Positions 32,501 to 45,700 of a DNA stretch of 64,000 nucleotides are shown piece by piece. The notes under the pieces were generated by a model. That model ran no database searches. It was given only the letters and a program-made list of their open reading frames with translations, and was not told the DNA's origin. A program made the translations under genes and the position numbers. The DNA comes from Silene latifolia. Its lineage: Eukaryota > Streptophyta > Magnoliopsida > Caryophyllales > Caryophyllaceae. The DNA lies in the NCBI RefSeq assembly GCF_048544455.1, contig NC_133536.1, positions 24,492,152 to 24,556,151 of the forward strand. The letters are read 5' to 3'. Position 1 is the stretch's first letter. Every line of letters begins with the position of its first letter.

Positions 32501-35500
32501 TTTTCCATAAAATTCGTTTTTGACCTAGCCAAATACGTAAAAACCTGCAAAGAAAACCAACAACACCAACAGACAACACAAGGGAAGCCAAACACGTCAA
32601 ACTTTTATACATAAAATCAAGTTTCATACACAAGTACGAGTTTTGGTGCTTGTCTAAGTAATTAACATCATCCGACAATAACGTTTTCACTAATAAGCTA
32701 ACTACATAACCGGGAAACTTGCTCAAGCTCCACTTGTAATATCCGGATATTTTGGGACCCGTAAAGGAACCTTGGGATGCGTGATAAGACCTTGTGCTAG
32801 AGGAGAGATCACTCGGGAGTGAATTATGACTATAAAGGGGACCGAGTATAAGTTATACTAGACTTAGTAGAGTTGTTATAATGTCGGACTATAGAAGAGT
32901 CGTCTTAAAAATGTCATAACTTGAGGTCTAGACACGATATTGATGTGATTTCAATTGGAGGTGATAGCTTGTTCTCTTACGATTCCAACGGTAGGTCACA
33001 AGACCAAAATGACCAAGAAACGAGTGAGATATGACTGTTTGCGAAAACTGGTCATTGATTAGAAATGCGTCGCACTCGACCGAGAGAGGTTCAATCGACC
33101 GAGTGGATCCGGCACTCGATCGAGTGAGTGACACTCGACCGAGTGGCGCTGAATCAGAACACGGGATAAGGAAATCTTATTCCCTTATTCTCATTCATTC
33201 TATCTTCTTCCTTATCTCTCCAAACTCTCTCTCTTCTCTCTAAAAACTTCACAAATACCATATTAGGGGATTTAAGCTTGCTCTTGGGGATTGTTCACCT
33301 TATTCATAATCTTTTCCACCTTGTAAGTCAAGACAATCTAACCTTTCTTATCTTGTAGTAAACCTAACTTTTGTGGGTTTTGATTTGGGTAATTAATTAG
33401 TAATTAGTATATGTAATATGGGTAATTAGTGGGTATTAATAAGGGTTTTGTATTGTTTTATAGTGTAGGATGGTTTGTGATAGTTATTATGTGGTATTGT
33501 AGGATGAGACGGTCTTATGAGACGGATCTTGCTTATTAATTGGATTGCTTGTGAAGAATACTAAAAGGTAGGTTTATCCTACTCGAATTCAATATTTTGT
33601 GAGCATATTTGTGTGTCTTGCATCATCATTTTTATGTATGAGTCGATTGGGCTAACATGTTTGTATTTGAGGAAGTTTTATCCATGATATGTTGGGATTG
33701 AGTTCATGATGAGTCATGTAATTGGTGACTTGGTGTTGTGTTGCATTTTCCATGTATTATCATTGTTGTGTTGTGTTGGAGATCATTGGTAGTGTGGTTT
33801 TTATTGAGGAGACATAAGACGGTTGGGAGACCGTCTTACGCTTGAGTCGCCTCTTGGAGCTTCCCACTCCAAGAGCGATCTATACATTAATGGCTTGAGT
33901 TACTGAGGGACTCGTGTGGTTGAGACACGACGTCTGGCAGGAGATATGGTTGGCTTCCGGACCTGGTACATCTGAGCGTGTCCCGATACCTATTTGTGGT
34001 TGTTAGTATGTCTGGGCGTGTCCCGGTACCAGTGTGGTTGTCTGTATGTCTGGGCGTGTCCCGGTACCGTGGTGGTTGTGGGTACGTCTGGCTGTGTCCT
34101 GGTACCGGAGTGGTTGTTGTTTGATAGCGTCTCATTCATGTTTTAGTCATGTTGCATACACACACACTTTGAGTTGAGTCACACTGTATTTATTTATTCA
34201 AACTGACGTTTGTATGTCTGTGTAATTGTCACCTATTTCCGGGGTGGCCTGTGTCGATCCATATGTTATTTCCGATCACATGGGGAGCAGGTTAAGTACA
34301 GGTTTGTGATACTGTCGTTTCTGTACCAAAAATAAACCTAAATATACTAACGGACGCTAGTGATAAGTAGGGTCGATTCTCCACAGGGAGGCAAGATATC
34401 TGTCTAAAGGTCTGTCTATCGAAGTCACAAAATGGGGGTTTTTAATTTGATTTCCTAAGCTACAAAAGATTTAAGGAAAGAGAAATAAAGGAGAGAGAAG
34501 TAAAGTGAGAAAATACGATAAGAGTGATCAAATAAGAGAAGGTATGCCAGGATTTCGGTTCACCATGGTAGTCAATCGACTCAGTTACAAATAGCCTAGA
34601 CAATCTACTGTGAGAAGAATAAGGGAAAGGTCATTCTAGTCCACTTTCTATCCTAGATTTCCACTAACTTAACTTTCGTCCTCATTAGGGTAGTCTACTG
34701 TTCATAGCAGGTCTATTTATTCCAATATTCCGATCTAGGAGTAAAGTTAACTAGATTAATGTAATTTAGAATCATGCACTCAACTAAATTGGTGTTACAG
34801 TTATATTGCTATGAGAACAGATTCTCACATGTAAATTACCTAGCCTATTCGCTACATCGTCACAATCCTACCATGGATTCCCTAATCCTAACATAAAGAG
34901 AATTAGCTACTCATGTTATTAATGGTGTCAACAATAATAATAATAAGCATGCTAATGAAGGACATAATGAAATAATAACAATCGCGCATAAACAAACTAG
35001 GGTAAGAGTAAATAACGAAAGAACAAGGAATTAAAGCAAACAAAGTATTAAGATTAAGAAGGAAAGAATGATTACAATCAATAAGAATCCGGCGTAAAGA
35101 TCAATTCACAAAAGCAAAGCAAAGGGTTGAGGGATTAAGCCGTAAAGGAAGAGTAATTAAGAGATTCAGAAGTTTAAGAAGTAGTAAATAGTGTATGAAA
35201 GATAACCTAATGACCTAATTACGACTCCCTTATATAGGGAAGCGTAATACTTACCAAAATAAACTATCACGGCTTAACTAAATCCCCATAAGACAGCAAA
35301 CCTCTCGATCGAGTGGATTCAGACCACTCGATCGAGGTCTTCTCCAGCACTTCCTCGCGATCGAGCAATTAAAGCTCCCGATCGAGGAACTCCAATAAGG
35401 CACATATCGATCGAGCTCTTGGGATCACTCGATCGACCATTTATATCAGCCAAACCACTCGATCGACCCTCAATTCTTCTCGATCGAATGCTTTTCCATC

Positions 35501-35772
35501 AAATCAACCTCTAACTCGTCTTTGGCAGCTTCCTTGACCTTCCTTCACGCACTCCAAGGCACGTCTCTTGCTCCAATATTCCCGTCTCCTTATAATGCAT
35601 GCTGAATAGGACGAATAGGGCGTGGTTTCACTACTTTCGGGCTCATTTCTACAAATCAGACAAAACAAACCAAAGTAACCAATACAGGGCATTTTGCAAT
35701 ACATAACGATACAAAAAGGCATAGAAATGCGTGCAATAAAAGGCTAAAAAGACTATATAAATTGCACGTATC

Positions 35773-37454
35773 AAATCTTCCCAAACCGAACATTTACTCG
35801 TCCTCGAGTAAACTAAATGCAAACTAATGGAACAGAAAAGAAAACTCAGAGCTAGCTATAACTTGTCTACTTGAACCAATTTAATGCAAACAAAAACTAA
35901 CAGTCATAGCTACAGCAGTCAATACGCAAACGAGTTATATGACGTCCATAAATAAAGTTGACCTATCGACCTTGCAAGACCAACAAAATCGGACTCTCAC
36001 GGGGTCACTCTTGTCTCATGAAGCAAAGGATGAATATGTATGTAAAGGAGAAAGAGAATACAGTCACTCACCTAAACTACGACCTACATAACATGCATGG
36101 AGCAAAAATGATAGACGATTCAAGTACTATACATACATTCCAACCAACAATGTCTGTCACAGCCGAGGGCTTACAAATGATATGGGTAAGTGAGGTTACA
36201 GGTGAGAAAGGGCAAAACAGATTATGGAAATGTGGAGGTAAAGCGTCAAGCTAGTTCCTAAACAAGACCAAATAAGACCATCCGAATTTCAGCTGACTAG
36301 AGAATAAAGCACAAGTGCCCTTCATTGGCACATAACTCACTACCCAATACACAATCTCCTCAAAAAAAAAAGATATAAATAAGAATGGAGAAGTAGACCG
36401 TCACAAACTTCCCTTTTTTAATACGGTCTAATTTTTTCGTCAAAAACAACTTTCTCTTTTTTTTTTTTTCATTTTTTTTCTTTTCTTCTTTCTTCTTCTC
36501 ACGTCTGATTTCCAATTCTTTTTTTTTCATTTTTTTTCTCTTTTTTTTTCACACGTTTCCTTTTTTCATCTTTTTCTCATTTTTCTTATTTCACCAACTC
36601 CAAACAATGAAAACGGGCCAAACTCGCACAAAAAGGAATATACCGCAAAAGTCACACAAAACTAACTTGGCAATGCAGGCTAAATTTTGGGTATAGCTAA
36701 TGGGTCAAAAAGGCTATATTTGGCTAAAGTGGAGCTAAATGGGTGAAAGATGAAAGAAAGAAAAATTGTAAGCACCTCCCTGCATGTGACACCGACCACA
36801 AACCCGAATATATGCAATTGACAAGAAATCGAATGTCGTAAATGTGCAAAAGTGATAAACATGTTATGCAAGGAGTACTACCCTCAATTCCTATATGAAC
36901 CGGTCATGAATGTCACCAGTTATATGGCTCTAAATCTCAGAAATTGTAAAGTAGGTTGCCAATTTATCAGGTCAAGTCTACACAGTCAGCTATATGTCTG
37001 ACATTAACTCATAGATATGAGCAAGACTAAGCTAATAACTGTCAGTTAAATGCAAGGCTCAAGTAAAAATGACAAGTTAAAGTGCAATTTCATCACGGAA
37101 ATCTACCGTTCCGACTCAACCTATATGCAATATGAAACGTGAATATTTTTTGATTTTTTTTTAAATAAATAAATACAATGCAAGTGGAAAAAGTAAACGT
37201 GAATGCAAAAACAATGCAAAATGCAGACTCAAAGGATGCATTACCCTCCCCAAACCAAAACGGACAACGCCCTCGTTGTCCTCCAGCATACACCAGCAGA
37301 TATATAATGGGAAAAAGGCTAAAAACAACCAATAAATGCATGAAAAACAATAAATAAAAAGGAGACAAAAAGAAATAAAAGAGCAAGAATGTACATACAA
37401 AACACGAACTTCCCCAAACCAGCTAGAAAACAGGGGAAGTGAGTAGACCAATAG
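35773..37454. other. Interior of the non-autonomous LTR element, no gene
   Basis: About 1.7 kb, A/T-rich. It includes pyrimidine runs at 36410-36600 (ttttttttttcatttttttt type) which are A-rich purines on the likely sense strand. I see no domain in any frame. Confidence 0.6.
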
Positions 37455-37778
37455 CTACTCGTCACCGTCGTCCTCCACGTCCTCAACCGTGAAGTCAGGG
37501 TCCTCCTGCTGCTCCCTCCTCCTTCCTTCCTCAGCCTGTACTCTCACCTCCTCCTCCGCGGTGTCTGCCTCGCTAGGCGGCTGTGGGTACCCCTCCGCCC
37601 GGTACCGGTAGAAAGAAGGGTGTGACCAGCCCTCAGGGACGGGGAGTCCTCTCCTCATGTGATACTCGTATAGAGGGAACAAGGTAAGTGCAATGTCCCT
37701 CTCCATACGAGTTTGCCTGGTAAGAAGCTCAAGAAGCAAACTGTCACTGCGCCCTTGGTATTGTCGTTTCTGTACCAA
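37455..37778 (-). CDS. Unrecognised 107-aa ORF in the non-autonomous LTR element
   Basis: Read from the LTR edge inward: GRSDSLLLELLTRQTRMERD, then PLYEYHMRRGLPVPEGWSHP and SFYRYRAEGYPQPPSEAD, and a strongly acidic end (EDPDFTVEDVEDDGDE). The first codons lie in the LTR, so the true start is unknown. The aromatic/proline segment looks selected rather than random and may be the end of a retrotransposon ORF, possibly Athila-like; I cannot name it. No second copy is in the window. Confidence 0.45.
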   Translation of the reverse strand: MVQKRQYQGRSDSLLLELLTRQTRMERDIALTLFPLYEYHMRRGLPVPEGWSHPSFYRYRAEGYPQPPSEADTAEEEVRVQAEEGRRREQQEDPDFTVEDVEDDGDE

Positions 37779-39744
37779 AAAATAAACCTAAATATACTAA
37801 CGGAAGCTAGTGATAAGTAGGGTCGATTCTCCACAGGGAGGCAAGATATCTGTCTAAAGGTCCGTCTATCTAAGTCACAAAATGGGGGTTTTTAATTTGA
37901 TTTCCTAAGCTACAAAAGATTTAAGGAAAGAGAAATAAAGGAGAGAGCGGTAAAGTGAGAAAATACGATAAGAGTGATCAAATAAGAGAAGGTATGCCAG
38001 GATTTCGGTTCACCATGGTAGTCAATCGACTCAATTGCAAATAGCCTAGACAATCTACTGTGAGAAGGATAAGGGGAAGGTCCTTCCGGTCCACTTTCTA
38101 TCCTAGATTTCCACTAACTTAACTTCCGTCCTCATTAGGGTAGTCTACTGTTCATAGCAGGTCTATTTATTCCAATCTTCCGATCTAGGAGTAAAGTTAA
38201 CCAGATTAATGTAATTTAGAAGCGTGCACTCAACTAAATTGGTGTTACAGTTATATTGCAATGGGAACAGATTCTCACATGTAAATTACCTAGCCTATTC
38301 ACTACATCGTCACAATCCTACCACGGATTCCCTAGTCCTAACATAAAGAGAATTAGCTACTCATGTTATTTATGGTGTTAACAATAATAATAATAAGCAT
38401 GCTAATGAAGGACATAATGAAATAATAACAATCGAGCATAAACAAACTAGGGTAAGAGTAAATAACGAAAGAACAAGGAATTAAAGCAAACAAAGTATTA
38501 AGATTAAGGAGGAAAGAATGATTACAATCAATAAGAATCCGGCGTAAAGATCAATCCACAAAAGCAAAGCAAAGGGTTGAGGGATTAAGCCGTAAAGGAA
38601 GGGTAATTAAGAGATTCAGAAGTTTAAGAAGTAGTAAATAGTGTATGAAAGATAACCTAGTGACCTAATTACGACTTCCTTATATAAGGAAGCGTAATAC
38701 TTAACAAAATAAACTATCACGGCTTAATTAAACCCGCATAAGACAACAAACCTCTCGATCGAGTGGATTCAGACCACTCGATCGAGGTCTTCTCCAGTAA
38801 TTCCTCTCGATCGAGCAATTAAAGCTCTCGATCGAGGAACTCCAATAAGGCACATATCGATCGAGCTCTTGGGATCACTCGATCGACCACTTATGTCAGC
38901 CAAACCACTCGATCGACCCTCAATTCTTCTCGATCGAATGCTTTTCCATCAAATCAGCCTCTAACTCGTCTTTGGCAGCTTCCTTGACCTTCCTTCACGC
39001 ACTCCAAGGTACGTCTCTTGCTCCAATATTCCCGTCTCCTTATAATGCATGCTGAATAGGACGAATAGGGCGCGGTTTCACTACTTTCGGGCTCATTTCT
39101 GCAAATCAGACAAAACAAACAAAAGTAGCCAATTCGGGGCATTTTGCAATACATAACGATACAAAAAGGCATAGAAATGCGTGCAATAAAAGGTAAAGAA
39201 GACTATATAAATTGCACGTATCAGTTTGCTTTGTTGACGTGATCGGGATTCGGGCCGCGCTACGGACTTTGGAGTCAAGTACATAGTCACTAGGTAGATG
39301 ACATAGTCGTAGACGAGTTGTATTTCAATTATTCATTAGTTTATGTTTGTAATAACTAAAGTTGTTATTTATTTAATAAAGTCTCTTAATTGCAATTCCG
39401 ATTTCACTGACTCGGGAAACCGAGATGGTAACATCTCTCAATTACCTTGGCCAGGTAAGAAGGGAGTGTTACACCACTACCACCTCCATAATCAGGATCT
39501 CTAGGATCCTTTTCTTGCCTGCGCCACCCACTGTTGCAATTGGCGAAATAAGAGTTCATCCTTTCCATTTCCACCTTCAGCCTCCTTATTTCTTCATCTC
39601 TCTCGGCGTCCCGCTTATCTTTGGCGGCTAGTTGAGATTGGAGTAGACTTACAATAACCGGGGCATAAGTTTGTAGTTGGGAGGAGGGGCCTCTTCTTGT
39701 TGGAGGATCGTAGTAAAGCTCATTTGTCGTTCCAGTTCCGTATA

Positions 39745-42700
39745 TGTAACGCCCCGTAATTTCGGATCATTAATATATTTCGGAAATAATTTATTAATCA
39801 AATAAAATTTGATATTTAAGTATTTAAAGTAAAAATAATTCAAAGAAATATAATTTTATTATATTTTGAAGAAAAGTATTTATTTTGATAGTTTCGAAAT
39901 GTTTAAAAATAGTTTAAACCGTGTAAAACTTTTTATTTCGAAATAAGGGTGTATCGGGGGGGAAAATGACAATTCTTTTGAACGTTGGGTAAACGAAATT
40001 GGAAATGGGTCGTATGAATACTCAATTTTCTTGTAATCTTGTGTTTAAGAACTTTGGTCTTGACGGAATTTGCATTTGACTTACGGATTTAATTATTATT
40101 GAAACGAGTCAAAACCGACTCGAAAAATCCCGACTCAAACCCGCTCTCCCTCCTTTCTTCTCCCTTACACGGCTCCCCTTCCCCTTTTCTTTCTTTTTTT
40201 CTGCTTTTTTTGTTCTTAAGTTCATCTTCATCCTCTAAAATCAAAACCAAACACATTTCAACAAAATTCAAGCTGTTTTGGCCATAATTTCTTCGTTTCT
40301 TATCGGATTTTCACGAAATTTACCTTTCCGGAATCCCCTCGCCGAGATCTACAACTTAGTATGTTCTAATTTCAGTTTTCATTAAGTTGTTTTAAGACAA
40401 AATTTCGGTATTTTCGGTATTTGTGCTTATTTATGGTGTTTTTATTGTTTAATTAGGTGAAGATTTGGAAGACGAGTTCGGGGACTCGTATATTGTAGAG
40501 GATAGCGGCTAGTTGTTGTTAGGGTTTTGGTTTTGAGGTTCTAATTGCTCTTTTTCTAGCTTAAGGTAACATATTTCGAGCCACTCGACGAATTATCGTC
40601 ACAATCTTTGTTGTTTTTGTATGTTTGGTGATTTTTGTTTGAGTAGTAGTTTTCACATGTTAAAATTTGTTGCATGTATGCTTAATTTGTGCCTTTTGTT
40701 AGTTTAAATTATCAAAGTTGAATTGGGGACGATTAATTAATGTTCAGACGGTCTTTTACTAAACAAAAATGGAAAAAAATGGTGGTGTAGGGGGACGGGC
40801 AGCAGACCGGCAGGCCCGTGGCAGGCCCACGGCTAGCCCACGGCTGGCCCGGGTCGGTCCGTTGCTTGTTTCGCGGTTTTCCTTGCAAAATTTGTCATTT
40901 CAGGTTTATTAATGACATAGTTAGTATGAGTACACTTTAGGAATTGAATCATATAAGTAATAAAAATTATGTTAATGGTAAAACTATGCTTATGTTAATA
41001 GTTATCACATGTTAGGATAGTTTACAAAATGAATTTGTAAATAATAGGCTCAGAATGAATTGTATAGGGATAATTGTAATGTTTTGATGATTGTGCCGAA
41101 AACTGAGCCTTAATCCCTTTGACTGATTCGATGTCAGTCAATTGAGTGATTGGTCAGCCGCAATTTAACCCGTACCTGTCGTAGGGCTAGGGTTGCGGGT
41201 AAAAATTCGGTTGGATGAAATTTTGAATGAATTAGATAGTCGGCCTTTTTCTTGTTTTAGGCCATTCATTATATTTTTATCTCACATGTGTAATTAGTTG
41301 ATTTAAGTAGCTTCTTATATTGTAGAAACGGCCCTAGATTCCCTGAAGCCTTTAATATGGTTAATATTGTTAGAATTGAAGTTTGGTATTTAATAATTAT
41401 TGAGGATACTGTTGGATTTGTATGCTGAATAGACATTTATATAGCCTTTCACATGATAGAATGTTAGAATTTATGTTGGTAGTTGGACTTTTTGCCCTCT
41501 TAAGGTTAAGTGGGTGTCTTACTTGACTTGTGTGGTGAGTCTTGTGTGGTGTGGGCTAAAGTATTCAAGCTGAGACTAGCTGGGACTAGGTCCTAGGTGA
41601 GTATTTCGGCCTTCATCATAGATAGGTCTTTATAGTCTTTGACGAGTATATGTTCACTGCTTGATAGCCTTTGTGTTCCTGACTAGTGGATGTTTATCCA
41701 AGTTGGGGCATGACCTCAGTTACTTATTTTGATAGTAAGTGGTCAGCTTAAGTACTAGCCAACCCTTTGGTGGACTCCTTAGGGTACTCACTTCACTTTG
41801 TTTTAAAAAAAGTTGTGGGTCTTGGGTGCGGTGGTGTGTATCCGCATGTCTAGGTCTCAAGCAGATTTTAGGCTAGGGTTGTGTTGTCTCTTGGCCATGT
41901 TTTATTAATATTAACCGCTGAGCCAAGATACCGGTTCGATTACCTTCCCTACCTCGTGGTATAGACTCGAGTTACAAAGTGACTATTGACCATGCTAAGA
42001 ACTTATGCCTGTCTTTGATATATTGCCCTTTCTTGTATGGTGATTTTATGAACTGTAATAGGTGAGATGTAAGCGATTCTGATTGATAAAGTTTGGATTA
42101 CTATTTGAATTATATGATTCACATGATAGTTTAGTTTGGTCAGTTTAGGGGTCATAGGTTAGATTACATGATAATTACATTGTTTATCATATTGTTTACA
42201 TGTTTTACTACATGTTACATTAATTTTGACGATTCGTGGCTGGGAGGACTCGAAGTTACTCCCCACTGAATTGTGGCTTTCGTGTTTGTATAAAATGCGA
42301 TTGACAGGTTGTTGATGCTTAGTTGGGGTCACAGACGAGCTAGTGAGCAAGGAACCTTGGACCTAGTTTTGGCTATTCTATTAGTAAACCTTTTACACTT
42401 TTGGTTTGTATATAATTTGAAGGGACATATGTCTCCCTTTTCTATGTTGGTTTGTATCCTTATATTTCCGCGTCTTTAGTTATGTATGTAAATTAGTTTA
42501 TCAGCTTTTGCAGGGTTTTTGACACTCTTCTTGAGTTGGATTGGTTGTGAATGGTTTAGGAAGAAATTTTTTTGAAATTGCAGGTTTTTGACTAGTTGAA
42601 CCATTTACAAACATATCCTACCAGTTTTTCTTTAGAATTTACGTAATTAATTAAGGCTAGATTTAAGGGTGTCAAAGTTGGTATCAGAGCCTATTGCTCC

Positions 42701-45700
42701 TGACGCACGTTTGTGCACCCCACTTAAAAATTACTTGACCTTTAAATAATAAACTTGAGAGATGGGTAGGATGGGTAGAATTAGGATTTTATGTGGTAGT
42801 CTGTTTGTGATTGCTAATTGTTAGGTACTAATTGATTTTCTCTTTTGTAAGATGGCTCTCTAATAGATGTAGATAATGCAATCTTACCTTAGTCTTCCAA
42901 TCTCGTTGTTTATTCGTCTTTCAAATTCCTCTTCTCTCGCCTTGGTAACTACCTTTCAATTCTTTCTTCCGATTCATCTTAGGTTCGTTTTCTTCTTATA
43001 ATAAAGTCCATGTGGACACCTTCCTTTTATTCCGCAGGATAGTTCCCTTGTTCAAGAGAACCCGGTTTTGAGAGAATGTATCATTGGAGGGCGTGAAGGA
43101 GTTGAGAAATTGATTGTTTAAGGTTTGAGTTATATAGGAGAATATAACTTGGGATCCTTTGGTTAATCTTGTTAGTTGTGCTTAATGTGAGAGTTTAGTG
43201 AGTTGAGAAATACCTTGGGATTTATGTCTTTTGAGAGCTTGTTTGTTATAGGTGATTGAGCGTGGGTACTACCTTAGCACATAAGTTGAAATGAACCTAA
43301 GCGACTTCATTTGAGAGTCTCGATGTTTTTTATGGAAAATTAAAGGAATGATAGTTAGCCCTAATCCTTGTAGGCCTTGAAAGGAATACAATGGGACATT
43401 GACGTTGCTTAATGGTTTGGTATCGTACTTTGGAATTAGTTAGTTTGTTAAACCTTTTGAGTTGACCAAATCTAGTATAGAGTAGCCCTAGTTGACCTTA
43501 TTAATCATATCTGAATTTGGGGAATTTTGGTGGAAAGTTGTTAGATGTAGTTCGTGAGTTCAAAGATGCGATTCTAATTTATGGTATCGGAGACTAGAAG
43601 TATTAAGTGGTGAGATGATGGAGTAAACAAGCCATGGTACTTGGGAATGACATAGCAAGTGAAGTTCGATGACGAGAATTGTAAAGGAGATACCTTGGGA
43701 CATGGGTGGTAACAAATGAATTTGTGTGGTGAATTGATTTTGGCTCTTAGAACCAATTGAGTTGAGGAATACCTACCATTGTGGAGTCCTTGTTAGTCTT
43801 ATAATTTGGTAGACTTTTGGGGCTTTGTTGAGCACCTTAGTGATGTAACCTTATCATATCGATCATAAGCTTTGATGAGTGTTTGGTAAGCGGTAACCCT
43901 TTCATTGTGCCGCTTCTATTCTCCTTTCCTTCTCTTTAACGTTCGTTGAACCTTGTTTTTATGCCAAATTTTACGTATCTTCTTCTTGCCCGAGATATCT
44001 TCTTAACTTGAATACCTCTTATTTATGTCAATCGTTATCTTTACGGTCCGACTCCTTAGTTTCCTAACTTGTCAAGCTCATGCACCCTTCGAAAATATTT
44101 TACCGTTTCTCTATCCCGTTATCACACCTTATCCCCTTAGTATAGTTGGTACCTTGTTGACCATGTTTACAGAGTTAGTAAGATGTGACTTGAGGATATA
44201 GGATTGGCTAAGTAGTTGAGTTTGGGATTGGCTTCCATAATCACTTTGGAGATGAGGGTTTGATAATGTATATGTTACCGTGTGAGAAATGTTAAATGTG
44301 GGATTATTAGTTGGTTTTAGTGAGTAATATTGATTACTACTTGAGGTATGGTATGAGAGTGAGAGTAAGCTACATTTAGGAGGTTTTAGCACTTGTTTTG
44401 GTAACTAGAAAGGGTAATGGTATGGTTGACACCAATTGTTAGGCTAAGTAACATAATTTCAATTTATGGTTTTAGGAACTCTGAGGTGATTAAGTGTTGT
44501 TACAATTATGACCTTGTTCCTTGACAATTTGATGGTAAGTAAGTTTAGGATATCAAATTTGAAAGAATACTCCTTGGGGATGTTGATGACCAGAATAGAT
44601 TGGTGATGTGATTTGGTATTAGTTGGCTCTTGAGAATTCTTGAGTTGAGAGAGACTTAGTCTTGAGAAGAATTTGTTAATCCTATAGTTTTATAGACCTT
44701 GAGGTCGCATTGGGTACTTGAGATGATGGGACGGTGTTGTAGCTGAGTGTAGCTGAGTGTAGTTCCGCTTTTGGCAATTCTTAATAAGTAAAAGGATAGA
44801 GGAACGTGAGATCCTATTGATTTTTCGGATTTTGGGGTTGGTATGTTACTATCTTGTTTTGAAATGAAAACCTTGTAGAATATTTGAGGAACCCATAGTT
44901 GACACTAGTTGGATACGAATATAACTTTGTTGGAAGCCTTGACCTTAGGTTTGTGAAAGTTGTTTTGGAATGTCATTGTAAATTTGGACCTTATATTTAA
45001 CCCTTTGAGGAATCTTTCTATTGGAATTGGAATATTGTTGGGAAGTAGGATTGTGAATCTTAAGTAAACCGATCTTCCTAATTCCGATCTCTAACAATTG
45101 TCATTCTTGCTATTTTGGCTTGTTCCGTTGTGTTCGCCTTTATGGAACTCATTTGACCTTTTGAGTAAAGCGTCTTGTTCGTTGACATCTTTATTGACTT
45201 CATCCAAAAATTCCACCTTTAAGAGTTCAATTCCTTCTTGTCTGTTGGGCGTGAGTTTCCTATCGCGACTTGCACTTCTCGTTCCCGAGTTGTTTTCCAT
45301 TTTGCATAGGTTCTATATAGTTTGAGTAAACTTTTGGTTCATTTTTTTTTTCTTAATTTAGAGTGAAATCTACAAATTGACCTCTTTCTATAACATTTGA
45401 AAATGATTTCTCACTCTCTTTCAACCCTAGTGTTCGATTGGATACCTAAGCTATTTCTCGTTTTGGGTAATGATTCCTTTTCTTACTCTTTTTCCGAGTT
45501 ACTAAGCCTTATTTAATCATAATTAGTAAAGATAGTATTCTTACTATAGAACTTTAAGCTAAAATTTTGAAAATACTTATATGATTTTTAATGGTTTTAA
45601 CATTAATGAGTGTTTAATCTCGTTGTTGGTGACGTCCCAATAATGGGTTTTCTCATTTATTGGTGTAGAAATATTTTTATATCTTGATATGAATATGGAT

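Larger units (their letters stand above)
34307..39223 (-). mobile_element. Non-autonomous LTR retrotransposon inside the solo LTR
   Basis: Two direct copies (34307-35773 and 37756-39223, 1467 and 1468 bp) with inverted ends TGATAC and GTATCA. They are flanked by the duplication gtttg (34302-34306 and 39224-39228). The 2-kb interior has no gag-pol. A purine-rich tract adjoins the left copy when read on the minus strand (ggtttgggaagatt), so the minus strand is the likely sense. The inner start of the right copy reads TGGTAT, two changes from TGATAC. Confidence 0.85.
32735..39473. repeat. Solo LTR (about 1.8 kb) split by a nested element
   Basis: TGTAATATCC at the start and GTGTTACA at the end, flanked by the duplication ccact (32730-32734 and 39474-39478). 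Removing 34307-39228 leaves 1817 bp with no internal region, so it is a solo LTR left by recombination. The ends and the block CTCGGGAAACCGAGATGGTAA resemble the chromovirus LTR (CTCGGGTAACCGAGATGGTAA), so it is a related family. It contains four TCGACCGA or TCGATCGA units at 33075-33150. Confidence 0.85.

Noticed and set aside
33887..34135. Minus-strand ORF with TGTGTRPD-like repeats
   Set aside because: Comes from a short tandem repeat (tctgggcgtgtcccggtacc type, about 33960-34110) in the solo LTR.
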